Positions 8,749-17,120 of a DNA stretch of 64,000 bases are shown here, piece by piece. The notes under the pieces are model-generated. The model was not told the DNA's origin. It did no database searches and saw nothing but the letters and a program-made list of their open reading frames with translations. The position numbers and the translations under genes are program-made. The DNA is from Palsa-461 sp040414865 (GTDB lineage: Bacteria > Actinomycetota > Acidimicrobiia > Acidimicrobiales > RAAP-2), in the NCBI GenBank assembly GCA_040414865.1, contig JBEDUR010000142.1, positions 17,731-81,730 of the forward strand. Reading direction: 5' to 3'. Position 1 is the first letter of the stretch. Each line of letters opens with the position of its first letter.

Positions 8749-9567
8749 ATGAGAGCCGGGTTCGTCCTTCCGGGAGGGGATCCTTCTCGACAAGTCGCCC
8801 AAGCCCTCGCCGCTGAGGCGGCCGGGTGGGACGCCGTGTTCGTGTGGGAGGGCGCCTACCAACCTGACGCCTGGTGCCTGTTGGCCGCGATCGCCCAGGA
8901 GACCTCGACCATCCAGCTCGGGACCATGCTCACCCCTTTGCCCTGGCGGAAGCCCTGGGAGCTGGCCGCCCAGGCGGCCACAGTTGACCAGCTGTCCGGA
9001 GGCCGGGTGATCCTCACGGTCGGGCTCGGCGCGCCCCCGAGTGGTCGGGCCGTGACCACGGATCCAGTCGACCGGACAATCCGGGCCTCGCTGCTGGACG
9101 AGGGACTGGAGGTGATCCAAGGCCTCTGGGCGGGGATCACCGAGCATGAGGGGGACCACTTCACGCTGGACATGGCGTCCGAACCAGCCCGGACGTTGCG
9201 ACCGGTGCAGCAGCCTCGGATCCCCATCTGGGTGGTCGGGGCGTGGAACCGGCGCCGATCGATGGCTCGGGCGGCCCGGTTCGATGGCGTCGTTCCCTAC
9301 CTGCTTGACGTGGGTCAAGACGGGTTCGGCGCCTCCTACGCCGCGATGGCCTCTTGGGTGCGCGCCCACGCGCACGCCGACGGCACCGTCGCCGAGGTCA
9401 TCTGGGAAGCCGAGACGGCGGCGGATGACCCCGAGGCGGCGACCACCAAAGTCACGCGGTGGCGCGACCGCGGCGCGACGTGGTGGCTGGAGTCACGGTG
9501 GGGTCCGGACCGCACCGACATCGACGCTCGGATCGAGGCAGGACCCCCAAGACCTATCCACGGTTAG
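8749..9567 (+). CDS. LLM-class (luciferase-like) flavin-dependent oxidoreductase
   Basis: A 272-residue TIM-barrel oxidoreductase of the bacterial luciferase superfamily. It has the N-terminal MRAGFVLPGGDPSRQVAQAL strand/helix, LGTMLTPLPWRKPWELAAQ (about 63-81), the family hallmark QLSGGRVILTVGLGAP, and QQPRIPIWVVGAWNRR near 155-170. In actinobacteria many such proteins use F420 or FMN; which one applies here cannot be read from sequence. It follows the enoyl-CoA hydratase by 67 bases on the same strand and is convergent with the carboxyltransferase gene. No substrate can be assigned. Confidence 0.85.
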   Translation: MRAGFVLPGGDPSRQVAQALAAEAAGWDAVFVWEGAYQPDAWCLLAAIAQETSTIQLGTMLTPLPWRKPWELAAQAATVDQLSGGRVILTVGLGAPPSGRAVTTDPVDRTIRASLLDEGLEVIQGLWAGITEHEGDHFTLDMASEPARTLRPVQQPRIPIWVVGAWNRRRSMARAARFDGVVPYLLDVGQDGFGASYAAMASWVRAHAHADGTVAEVIWEAETAADDPEAATTKVTRWRDRGATWWLESRWGPDRTDIDARIEAGPPRPIHG

Positions 9568-9664
9568 AGGACCCTGGCAGCGCTTTGGGGTGTCTGGGCG
9601 ACTGCCATACCTCGATGGTCCGAGGACCGGGCGATCGAGGTCGCTGAGCTCCCTGGCGGTTCCC

Positions 9665-11194
9665 TCAGACTGGAAGCACCCCGTGGCGCTTGGCGACGAC
9701 GCCCCGGTCGACCGGGTCGGCCGCCGAGAACCGTTCCACCAACTCGAGCCGGAGACGCTCGAACGGGACGACCGCGTCGAGCACGAGGTCGCCGGCCAGC
9801 CGGTAGAGGTTGACGTCCTCCTCGTAGTCCCGCCGCATCTCGGCCACGAAGGCAGCCCGCTCAGCCGGGTCCTCGATCGCGGCGATCCGGTTGGCGTAGA
9901 CGGCGTTCACGGCGGCCTCCGGGCCCATGACCGCGATCTTGGCGGTGGGCAACGCCAGGGTCGCGATCGGGTCGAAGGCCGGGCCGCACATCGCGTAGAG
10001 GCCGGCGCCATAGGCCTTGCGGACGACCACGCAGATCTTGGGCACACCGGCCTCGGTCACCGCAGCCACCATCCTGGCCCCGTGGCGGATGATGCCTTGG
10101 CGCTCGACCTGGGTCCCGATCATGAAGCCCGGCACATCGGCCAGGAACAGCAACGGGATGTTGTAGGCGTCGCACATCCACACAAAGCGGGCCGCCTTGT
10201 CGGCGGAGTCGACGAACAGGACACCGCCCTTCTCGGCCGGGTTGTTGGCGACGACCCCGATGACGTGGCCGTCGAGGCGGGCGAAGCCGGTGATCAGCTC
10301 GGTCGCGAAGAGCTGCTTTATCTCGAAGAGGCTGTCGGCGTCCACGAGACACTCGATGACACCGTGCATGTCGTAACCGGCGGCGTCATCGGCCGGGAGC
10401 TCGGATCGGGCGAGCGTCCGGAGCGGCGGCTCGGGCGGAGCTCCCGAAGGCAGCTGGCGCCAGGAGCTGGGGAGATAGGACAGCAGGACCCGGGCCTGTT
10501 CGATGGCGTCGGCGTCGTCCACCGCCAGGTTGTCGGCGGAGCCCGAGACCGTCGCGTGCATTCGGGCGCCACCCATCTCCTCAAGGGTGACCCGCTCTCC
10601 GATCACCTCCTCGGCCATGCGAGGGGAGCCGAGGTACATCGAGGCGTTGTGCTCGACCATGACCACGACGTCGCAGAAGGAGGGGATGTAAGCGCCGCCG
10701 GCCGCCGACGGGCCGAACAGGCAGCAGATCTGAGGGGCGACGCCGGACAGCTTGACTTGGTTGGCGAAGATCCGGCCCGCCCCCCGCCGTCCGGGGAACA
10801 TCTCTACCTGGTCGGTGATGCGGGCTCCCGCCGAGTCGACCAGCCAGACGATGGGGAGCTCGTGGCGCAGGGCGTGCTCGGTCATTCGGACGATCTTTTC
10901 GACGGTCCTCGCGCCCCACGATCCGGCCTTCACGGACGGGTCGTTGGCTACGACGCACATGGCGCGGCCGTCGACCCGAGCTGAGCCGGTGACCACACCG
11001 TCGGCCGGGAGGTCGTGGTCGTCGGTGTTCGCCAGGAGCCCGTCTTCCACAAAGGTGTTCGGGTCGACGAGGAGGGCGAGCCGTTCGCGCACGGGGAGCT
11101 TCTTCTGTTCGGCCAGGCGGGCCGCGTAGCGATCCGTGTTGCCGGCCAGTGCCCGGTCGATGCGGCCCGAGAGCTCTCCGGGTTCGCCGCTCAC
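9665..11194 (-). CDS. Acyl-CoA carboxylase, carboxyltransferase (beta) subunit
   Basis: A 509-residue biotin-dependent carboxyltransferase. Paired crotonase-like halves are visible: an N-half with LVDSAGARITDQVEMFPGRRG, FGPSAAGGAYIPSFCD and HATVSGSADNLA, and a C-half with VVANNPAEKGGVLFVDSADKA, LADVPGFMIGTQVE and VRKAYGAGLYAMCG. The enzyme transfers CO2 from biotin-carrier protein to an acyl-CoA. Acceptor choice (propionyl-, 3-methylcrotonyl- or another acyl-CoA) is not obvious. The neighbouring dehydrogenase and HMG-CoA lyase favour 3-methylcrotonyl-CoA. The start GTG/ATG region overlaps the stop of the upstream dehydrogenase by four bases, implying coupled translation. No biotin carboxylase/carrier subunit is in the window. 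Confidence 0.88.
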   Translation of the reverse strand: MSGEPGELSGRIDRALAGNTDRYAARLAEQKKLPVRERLALLVDPNTFVEDGLLANTDDHDLPADGVVTGSARVDGRAMCVVANDPSVKAGSWGARTVEKIVRMTEHALRHELPIVWLVDSAGARITDQVEMFPGRRGAGRIFANQVKLSGVAPQICCLFGPSAAGGAYIPSFCDVVVMVEHNASMYLGSPRMAEEVIGERVTLEEMGGARMHATVSGSADNLAVDDADAIEQARVLLSYLPSSWRQLPSGAPPEPPLRTLARSELPADDAAGYDMHGVIECLVDADSLFEIKQLFATELITGFARLDGHVIGVVANNPAEKGGVLFVDSADKAARFVWMCDAYNIPLLFLADVPGFMIGTQVERQGIIRHGARMVAAVTEAGVPKICVVVRKAYGAGLYAMCGPAFDPIATLALPTAKIAVMGPEAAVNAVYANRIAAIEDPAERAAFVAEMRRDYEEDVNLYRLAGDLVLDAVVPFERLRLELVERFSAADPVDRGVVAKRHGVLPV

Positions 11195-12333
11195 GCGACC
11201 GGGAGCCCCAGTCCCCGGGCGATCACCAGGCGCTGGATCTCGCTCGTACCCTCGCCGATCTCGAGGATCTTGGCGTCCCGGTAGAGGCGGGCGACGGGGG
11301 AGTCCTCTATGAACCCGGAGCCCCCGAAGACCTGGGTCGCCACTCTGGTGGCCGACACGGCGGCCTCAGTCGCGTAGACCTTCGCCATCGCCGCCGGCTG
11401 TCGGAAGGGCTCGCCGCGGTCTTTGCACCACGCTGCCTTGTAGGTGAGGTTGCGGGCGTTCTCGACCGCGACCGCCAGGTCCGCGAGCGCGAACGCGACG
11501 GCCTGGAACCGGCCGATCGGCCCCCCGAAGGCGTTCCGCTCCTTGGCGTGGACCACGGAATGGTCGAGGCAGGCTTGCGCGCAGCCGAGCGCAAGCGCGG
11601 CGATGGCAATCCGCCCGTCGTCGAGGATCGACAGAAAGTTCTTGTACCCCGAACCCGGTTCGCCGAGGAGTGAGTCCTCGCCGACCCGGCACCCGTCGAG
11701 GACCAGGTCGTGAGTGTCGCTTGCGTGCCAGCCGAGCTTGTATGGGGCCGGTTCGACAAGGAGACCGGGTGTGCCGGAGGGGACGATAAACGACGAGATC
11801 TTTCCGTCGGTCTCCTTGGCCGTGACGGTCACGATCGAGGTGATTGGGGTTCCCGAGTTGGTGATGAAGGCTTTGGAGCCGTCCAGCACCCATCCGCTCT
11901 CGACCGGGACGGCGCGGGTCCGGGTCGCGCTGGCGTCGCTGCCCGCGTCCGGCTCGGTCAGGCCGAAGGCCGCCAGGGCCCGACCGGACACCAGGTCCGG
12001 CAGCCAGCGATCGCGCTGGCGATCGTTGCCGAAGCGGAAGATCGGCGTGGCCCCGAGCCCCACACCCGCCGACAACGTGATGCCGACCGACTGGTCGACC
12101 CGTCCGATTTCTTCGATAGCGAGGCACAGTGACAGGAAGTCCCCGCCGCCCCCGCCCCAAGACTCTGGGAAGGGCACCCCGAACAGCCCGAGATCCCCCA
12201 TCGCGTGAATGACCCCGACGGGCAGACAGCCAGCCCGATCCCATTCGGCAACATGGGGAGCCACCTCGCTCAGCGCGAACTCCCGGACCATCCGTTGGAA
12301 GGCGAGGTGCTCGTCGCTCGGCCGGAACTCCAT
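11191..12333 (-). CDS. Acyl-CoA dehydrogenase (short/branched-chain type)
   Basis: A 380-residue FAD-dependent acyl-CoA dehydrogenase. Typical segments are FGLTEPDAGSDASATRTRA, DGSKAFITNSG, QVFGGSGFIEDSPVARLYRDAK and the C-terminal IGEGTSEIQR. The Glu in GEGTSEIQ sits where MCAD/SCAD have the catalytic base; isovaleryl-CoA dehydrogenases usually have a small residue there. Operon logic still suggests a branched-chain acyl-CoA. Start ATG 12333 has a clear AAGGAGAA Shine-Dalgarno (12348-12341) seven bases upstream. It is first in a two-gene operon with the carboxyltransferase and diverges from HMG-CoA lyase across a 177-base gap. Confidence 0.9.
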   Translation of the reverse strand: MEFRPSDEHLAFQRMVREFALSEVAPHVAEWDRAGCLPVGVIHAMGDLGLFGVPFPESWGGGGGDFLSLCLAIEEIGRVDQSVGITLSAGVGLGATPIFRFGNDRQRDRWLPDLVSGRALAAFGLTEPDAGSDASATRTRAVPVESGWVLDGSKAFITNSGTPITSIVTVTAKETDGKISSFIVPSGTPGLLVEPAPYKLGWHASDTHDLVLDGCRVGEDSLLGEPGSGYKNFLSILDDGRIAIAALALGCAQACLDHSVVHAKERNAFGGPIGRFQAVAFALADLAVAVENARNLTYKAAWCKDRGEPFRQPAAMAKVYATEAAVSATRVATQVFGGSGFIEDSPVARLYRDAKILEIGEGTSEIQRLVIARGLGLPVA

Positions 12334-12510
12334 CTCAGGTTTCTCCTTGTATCCCTACTATGGCCGAGATGGGCACGTCGTCGGCGGCGAGTATCTCGGG
12401 GCGACGTTCGGGCTGGCCCAACCGGGTAGCCGAGTACTTCGAGCGCATCGGCCTTCTTCGTCAGAGAGCTCGGGTCGCCGGCGGACTGGGACACCGTCGT
12501 TGGAGGGCCG

Positions 12511-13410
12511 ATGACTGAGGACCGCGTCCTCATTCGCGAAGTCGGACCGCGCGACGGCCTTCAGCGTGAGGCTCGCCTCGAGCCCCATCGTCGGCTGGAG
12601 CTGATCCGGGCACTGGCCCGTTGCGGGTTTGCCGACATGGAGGTCGCCGCCTTCGTCTCGGAGAGGGCCGTGCCGGCGATGGCCGGGGCCGAAGAGGTGG
12701 TGGCCGGACTCCCCGCCGGCGACTGTCGGTGGTGGGCGCTGGTTCCGAACTTGCGGGGGGCTGAACGGGCCGTGGCTGCCGGCATCGGCAATGTCACAGT
12801 CACGGTCTCGGCCTCCGAGGGCTACAGCCGGCGGAACGTGGGCATGGGGGTCGACGAATCCGCCGACCAAGCGGAGGCGGTTGCCGGCCGCGTCCCGCAG
12901 ACCGACGTGGTCATCTCTTGTGCCTTCGGCTCACCCTATGAGCCGGAGATCAGTCCGGATGGTGTCGCCGCGATGGCCGAGCGGTTTCGTGGCACCGGCG
13001 CGTCGGTGACCCTCGCTGACACGACCGGCGTCGGTTCGCCCCGCTCGCTGCGTGCGGTCCTGGCCTTGACTGGTGCAGACGTCGGGCTTCACCTGCACGA
13101 CACGCGCGGGTCAGCACTGGTCAACGCCTACGCGGCGCTCGAGCTCGGAGTGCGGCACTTCGACACCTCAATCGGCGGGCTCGGCGGCTCCCCCTTCGCC
13201 GATGACGCTGGCGGGAACCTCGCCACCGAGGACATGGTCTCGTTCCTCGACGGACTTGGTCTTCCCAGCGGCATCGACTTGGACGCGCTGATCACCGCTG
13301 ACGGCATTTTGCAGACGATGATCGGACGCGTGTTGCCGAGCCGTGTCGCGGAGGCCGAGCTGGCTCGTCGAGCCCGCGCCGGACGGGACGGTGCGTCCGG
13401 GACCTCGTGA
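12511..13410 (+). CDS. Hydroxymethylglutaryl-CoA lyase
   Basis: A 299-residue DRE-TIM-type lyase that should cleave HMG-CoA to acetyl-CoA and acetoacetate in leucine catabolism. REVGPRDGLQ (9-18) supplies the catalytic Arg/Asp, HLHDT (194-198) the metal-binding His residues, and GGLGGSPFADDAGGNLATED (222-241) the signature loop. At the position of the essential Cys of classical lyases (GGLGGCPYA) this protein has Ser227. Start ATG 12511 follows GGAGGG. It diverges from the dehydrogenase/carboxyltransferase operon. Confidence 0.88.
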   Translation: MTEDRVLIREVGPRDGLQREARLEPHRRLELIRALARCGFADMEVAAFVSERAVPAMAGAEEVVAGLPAGDCRWWALVPNLRGAERAVAAGIGNVTVTVSASEGYSRRNVGMGVDESADQAEAVAGRVPQTDVVISCAFGSPYEPEISPDGVAAMAERFRGTGASVTLADTTGVGSPRSLRAVLALTGADVGLHLHDTRGSALVNAYAALELGVRHFDTSIGGLGGSPFADDAGGNLATEDMVSFLDGLGLPSGIDLDALITADGILQTMIGRVLPSRVAEAELARRARAGRDGASGTS

Positions 13411-13651
13411 CGGGATGTGCAGTTCCCGGTTCACCAGTCTGGGCGAGCTGGATCGGCGGTCGGGGGAAAACCAGCGACGGACCGCCTCGGCAATGGTGGG
13501 CGCAGGCTTCGGCAACCTTCCAGGCGGGCGACGCTCGATTCGACGACACCAGGCACGGCACCCCGCGGTAGCACCGGGTCATCGAGGCGGCGCGTGCCCG
13601 AAGTCGGCGGCTGTCCGTCGATCTCCCAGCAGTCATGTACCCTGACCGGCC

Positions 13652-14188
13652 GTGGCCCAGCCGACATTCGTCCCCATCACCGAGGCCGACCAGGTGCGGG
13701 CAGCCTTGCGGCTTTCGGTGCCCGGGCGCTGGACGGCCGACCGGCCAGCCGACCTCGCCGGGCCCAACCGTCCAACCGGCGCTCGGTTCGGCACACCTGG
13801 ACCGGACCAGGGCTACGCGATGCGCCTTGCCAAACGGTTCGAGGACCGGCTCCAGCTCGGGCCGTCGGAGTCAGTCGACGACGTCCTGGCCGGCGCGTCC
13901 ATCGTGGCCAGCAAGCGGGCCGGGCTGCTCGGGCGGGCCCCATGCATCTACGACCTCGAGGCTGCCTTCGCCATCTTCGGGTTTCTCCTGCCGGATCCGC
14001 CCGAGGGGCTGGTCGCAGAACGCCGCCGACTGTTCGCCTCAGTCTCATACGACTACGTGGCCCAACGGACCCTGGCTGACGCCGTGCCAGACGAGACACT
14101 GCGTCTGCGGCCCGAGGAGATCGTCTCCCGATCGACCGACTGGCGGTCCCTCCTCAACCTCGGGCGCGTGCCCGAGAACTCCGGGTAG
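13652..14188 (+). CDS. Conserved hypothetical protein (178 aa)
   Basis: I do not recognise a named domain. The protein starts at GTG 13652, has no signal peptide or membrane segment, and looks like a soluble, mixed alpha/beta protein with Pro-rich turns in the first 50 residues. It contains an IVASKRAGLLGRAP segment and a C-terminal LADAVPDETLRLRPEEIV. Codon use matches its neighbours, and it ends two bases before the convergent lgt gene. The 240 bases upstream hold no gene I can support. Confidence 0.6.
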   Translation: MAQPTFVPITEADQVRAALRLSVPGRWTADRPADLAGPNRPTGARFGTPGPDQGYAMRLAKRFEDRLQLGPSESVDDVLAGASIVASKRAGLLGRAPCIYDLEAAFAIFGFLLPDPPEGLVAERRRLFASVSYDYVAQRTLADAVPDETLRLRPEEIVSRSTDWRSLLNLGRVPENSG

Positions 14189-14190
14189 CC

Positions 14191-15078
14191 CTACCGGGCC
14201 ACCTCCTCGCCCGGCGCACCTCGACCGGCGGGTGCCTTGGCGGCGGCGATCCTCTCGCGCTCGGCGCTCTGGCCCGGCGCCCCGGCGGCCAGCCAGGCGA
14301 CCCAGCGCCGCCAAGTCACGAAGGCCAATACGATCCCGGCGGCGATCAGCACCAGCCCGGCCGCCTGGACCAGCAGCGAACCCAAGTGGCCCTCCTCGCC
14401 GAGCCAGAGGTGCTCGTCGATGAACCGCTCAATGCCCCAGAGCACCATGCCGGCCGCCAGGACTCCGCCTGGCGGGTATCCAGTGCGCGGGCTCCCGTCG
14501 GGCCAGCGTCGGAGCCGCCTTTCGAGCAGCAGCAGGAGGGCGAAGATCGAGGCATCTTCGATCGCCTGGAAGATCGGGACGGGGAGCCTCTTGCCTACCT
14601 GGCCGGCGTAGTACATGCCGAACCATTGATGGGTGGGGTGGCCGCCGCCGGCCACCATCAGTTGGGGTCCGAGCAACCGGCCGACCGCCCAAGCCCCCAT
14701 GAGCACGGGGGTCACGATGTCGAGCGCCTCCACGGTCCCGAGGCTGGGACATCGGACGCGGGCGAGGATGATCCCGGTGGGGAGGGCGAAGAGAATTCCG
14801 CCGAACGAGGACAGACCCCCGTGCCAGACAGCGAAGATCTCCACCGGGTGGGCGTTGTAGTAGGAGAGATTGGAGAGCACGTGGAGCGCCCGGGCGCCCA
14901 CGACGGCGGCGACGATGACCCACAGGAACACCCCGCCCAGCCAGTCGGTGGGGTAGCCGCGCTGCCGGAGCCGGCGGCCGAAGTAGAAGTAGGCAAAACA
15001 GAAGGCGACAGCGAGCCCAATGCCGTAGGTGTGGACCTCGAGGGGACCGATGTGGAAGGCGACGGGGATGGGCTTCAC
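14191..15078 (-). CDS. lgt: Prolipoprotein diacylglyceryl transferase (Lgt), divergent
   Basis: A 295-residue polytopic membrane enzyme that would attach diacylglycerol to the lipobox Cys of prolipoproteins. Family features are the N-terminal HIGPLEVHTYGI, the WHGGLSSFGGI segment (His/Gly-rich, near 85-95) and the C-terminal GIERFIDEHLW arginine motif. The usual signature G-R-x-G-N-F-x-N-x-E is not present: this protein has VGRLLGPQLMVAGGG, followed by PTHQWFGMYYAG. It ends in a charged, cytoplasmic Ala/Arg-rich tail. The start is GTG 15078. Confidence in the family is good; full activity is less certain. Confidence 0.8.
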   Translation of the reverse strand: MKPIPVAFHIGPLEVHTYGIGLAVAFCFAYFYFGRRLRQRGYPTDWLGGVFLWVIVAAVVGARALHVLSNLSYYNAHPVEIFAVWHGGLSSFGGILFALPTGIILARVRCPSLGTVEALDIVTPVLMGAWAVGRLLGPQLMVAGGGHPTHQWFGMYYAGQVGKRLPVPIFQAIEDASIFALLLLLERRLRRWPDGSPRTGYPPGGVLAAGMVLWGIERFIDEHLWLGEEGHLGSLLVQAAGLVLIAAGIVLAFVTWRRWVAWLAAGAPGQSAERERIAAAKAPAGRGAPGEEVAR

Positions 15079-15660
15079 GGCCGATTCCCCCCCAGTATGC
15101 CCGGGCTTGGCCGCCTCCTGGCATCCGTCGCCCTACCGCCGGGCGGTTTTGCGAACCTCAGATTTGGTGCCCGACCAGCCCTTCTCTCCGGTTGCGCCCC
15201 TCGTCAGCGCTTGGCCGTTTGTTCACCCTTGGTGCGGAGCGCGGCTTGAGGTCATCTTGACCTCGTGGGCCTTCGGGCGGTTCCAGTGGTCCTCGCCGAT
15301 CGTTTTGGTTTCGAGATCACCGATCGGGTCGGCTCATCCATCCCGACTATCGGGCGATCTCGCAGACGGTCAAGGTGCGGTCACAGACGCACGCGGCATG
15401 GGCCGGGAATCGCAAGGCGCGTCCACTTTGAGAGACTTTCGTCAACTCTGATCAACACCTTTGCAGTTCTCGCTTGGTATCCGTCTGCCCGGCGTGTCTC
15501 AGCCCAACCGCCGAAAGCTCTCCGTTGATGGGTCCTTGTTCGCTTCAGGCTCGATCGTTCGATGGACCATGGTGGCCACTGCGGCTTGCCGTTCACCGGA
15601 CCCGCGCGTGTCGGCAGCACGCCGGCTGGTCGACCCCGGACAGCCGACGCCGGCGTCCTC
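15079..15660. other. 580-base non-coding stretch
   Basis: There is no supported gene here. The region separates lgt and the NlpC/P60 gene, both on minus, so it holds the downstream end of the latter and the upstream region of lgt. It is somewhat richer in A+T than its surroundings (around 15420-15480). The one clear structure is the palindrome at 15248-15264. I see no tRNA or known riboswitch. Confidence 0.5.
15248..15264. promoter_or_regulatory. Perfect 7+7 palindrome, possible operator
   Basis: GAGGTCA and TGACCTC flank the three bases TCT, a perfect inverted repeat in the non-coding region 170 bases upstream of lgt. The size and symmetry suit a dimeric regulator. A short hairpin is the alternative. 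No regulator can be named. Confidence 0.35.
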
Positions 15661-16725
15661 CTAGGGCCGACCGGCCCCGACGAAGCCGTCGGCAAGGCGG
15701 ATCGGGGTGATGTGGACCACCTGGCCGGTCTCGGGTGCCTCGATCATCTGCCCGCCTCCGACGTACATCGCGACATGGTCGCCGCCGCCCGGTCCGTAGA
15801 AGAGGAGATCACCCGGCTCCATGTTCGACACTGGCACCGGCGTCGAGTCCTGGTACTGGCCGCCCGAGTAGTGGGGGAGGGACACGCCGGCCTTGCCCCA
15901 TGCCCACGCGGTGAGCCCCGAGCAGTCGAAGCCGACACCTGGCGTCTCGCCGCCAAAGAGGTAGGGCACCCCGAGTTGGGACTCGGCCGCTGCCACCGCG
16001 ACGCCGCCAGCGCTGGTGTTGGGCGGAGGCGGCGTCGCGGTGGACCCGGCTGTCATGACGATCGCAGTCTGGCTCGCCTGCGCCGCTTCAGCGGCGCGTT
16101 GGGCAGCGGCTTCGAGTGTCCCGATCTGCCCCTTTACCTGGGCAAGCTCGCTGTTGAGCTGGCCTTCTTTCGTATTGGCTTCCTGTTGGGCTTCGTAGGC
16201 CGTGTTGACGGCGGACTGGGCCGAGTTCTGCTCGACGTCCAAGTTGGCCTTCTGGCCGTCGAGGGCCACCAAGGCGCCGCGGAAGTCGGCGATGGCAACG
16301 TCGAGGTTGCTCGCTGCGACCTTCCCAAGTTCCTGCTGGATGGCGAAGGTTGTCTGGCTGCCCGAAAACAGCGGGTTGGATTGGCCGTCGCTGCCCTCGT
16401 TCACGTAGGACTCGATGGCAGCCGCGCGGAGATGCATCCGCTCGATCGTGACCCGCTGTTGGTCGTTCGAGATCTTGTTCTTGGTGATCGTTATCTGGTT
16501 GTCGATCTGATCGAGCTGGTACCTCGCTTGGTCATAGGCCTGTCCCAGAGCGCCGATCTGCGCGGTGGTCGACGCGATCTGCTCCTGGAGATCGCTCGCC
16601 TGTTGCTGGAGCGAGCCGACCGTCGCCGCGTTCGTCGGCGTCGAGAACACAATGACGGGGGCGATGGAAATCAGGACGGCGGCCATCGCAACCAGGGGTC
16701 GTTGCAATGGCCGGCAGAGTCTCAT
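15661..16725 (-). CDS. NlpC/P60-family cell-wall hydrolase with N-terminal coiled coil
   Basis: A secreted peptidoglycan hydrolase of about 354 residues. The start is placed at ATG 16725, giving MRLCRPLQRPLVAMAAVLIS and a hydrophobic signal segment. A GTG at 16782 would add 19 polar residues. Residues about 30-220 are a long coiled coil (LQQQASDLQEQIAS, then LNSELAQVKGQIGTLEAAAQ), as in RipA/CwlO-type proteins regulated by FtsEX-like partners. The C-terminal domain has VGFDCSGLTAWAW with the catalytic Cys, DHVAMYVGGG with the His, and a third polar site near VVHITPIR. It should cleave stem-peptide bonds during growth or division. It lies alone on minus, downstream of a tandem repeat. Confidence 0.88.
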   Translation of the reverse strand: MRLCRPLQRPLVAMAAVLISIAPVIVFSTPTNAATVGSLQQQASDLQEQIASTTAQIGALGQAYDQARYQLDQIDNQITITKNKISNDQQRVTIERMHLRAAAIESYVNEGSDGQSNPLFSGSQTTFAIQQELGKVAASNLDVAIADFRGALVALDGQKANLDVEQNSAQSAVNTAYEAQQEANTKEGQLNSELAQVKGQIGTLEAAAQRAAEAAQASQTAIVMTAGSTATPPPPNTSAGGVAVAAAESQLGVPYLFGGETPGVGFDCSGLTAWAWGKAGVSLPHYSGGQYQDSTPVPVSNMEPGDLLFYGPGGGDHVAMYVGGGQMIEAPETGQVVHITPIRLADGFVGAGRP

Positions 16726-16734
16726 CGGGCTCTG
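16711..16734 (-). other. Hairpin over the translation start of the NlpC/P60 gene
   Basis: On the plus strand GGCAGAG (16711-16717) pairs with CTCTGCC (16728-16734), leaving a ten-base loop that contains the start codon complement. In the mRNA this would sequester ATG 16725. It may modulate initiation or may be chance in GC-rich DNA. Confidence 0.3.
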
Positions 16735-16771
16735 CCGAGGCCGCGCTTCGGGATGGGCCGAAGCCCCGTCG

Positions 16772-16809
16772 ACGTCAGTCACAATGCGGTACGTCAGTCA
16801 CAATGCGGA
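16772..16809 (-). repeat. Two tandem 19-base direct repeats upstream of the NlpC/P60 gene
   Basis: The unit ACGTCAGTCACAATGCGG plus one base occurs at 16772-16790 and again at 16791-16809, with a mismatch only at the last base. The copies lie 47-84 bases upstream of ATG 16725, where transcription factors or an initiating polymerase would bind. The alternative GTG start at 16782 would fall inside the repeat. This could be a regulator-binding tandem or a recent slippage duplication. Confidence 0.6.
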
Positions 16810-17120
16810 ACATCTTGACGAGAGCGCGTCCGGCGGGCAAACGAGTCTGTGCAGCCGTTGTGCCCAGAGCCGTTCGTGAGCGCAGGCGGATCGACCGTGT
16901 CGTCCCAGTAAGTAGATCAATTTGGGCGACTGTGTGACGATCGCGTATCGATCGCACCGACAACACGGACGCGGGACCCGATCCCAGCAGTGCTCGGGCC
17001 TACCCGACGACCAAAGCGACGGCCGGCCCGGCCGCACACTCGACAACCCCGAAAGCGTTGGCCCCCCTCGGCCCAGGCGGCCATCCACACCCCCCCTGAC
17101 CGGCCGTTACCATCGGAGAG
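16783..17120. other. 338-base divergent intergenic region
   Basis: This region separates the minus-strand NlpC/P60 gene from the plus-strand aldolase gene. Apart from the tandem repeat at its left end I see no gene. A c-di-AMP (ydaO) riboswitch, common before actinobacterial NlpC/P60 genes, was looked for on the minus strand and not recognised. Confidence 0.45.

Noticed and set aside
9146..10984. A 612-codon open frame on plus, over the luciferase-like and carboxyltransferase genes
   Set aside because: It overlaps two well-supported genes and crosses their convergent junction.
16783..17000. Possible c-di-AMP (ydaO) riboswitch upstream of the NlpC/P60 gene
   Set aside because: The position would be right, but I could not find the conserved GGGxGAxxC-type core segments on the minus strand.
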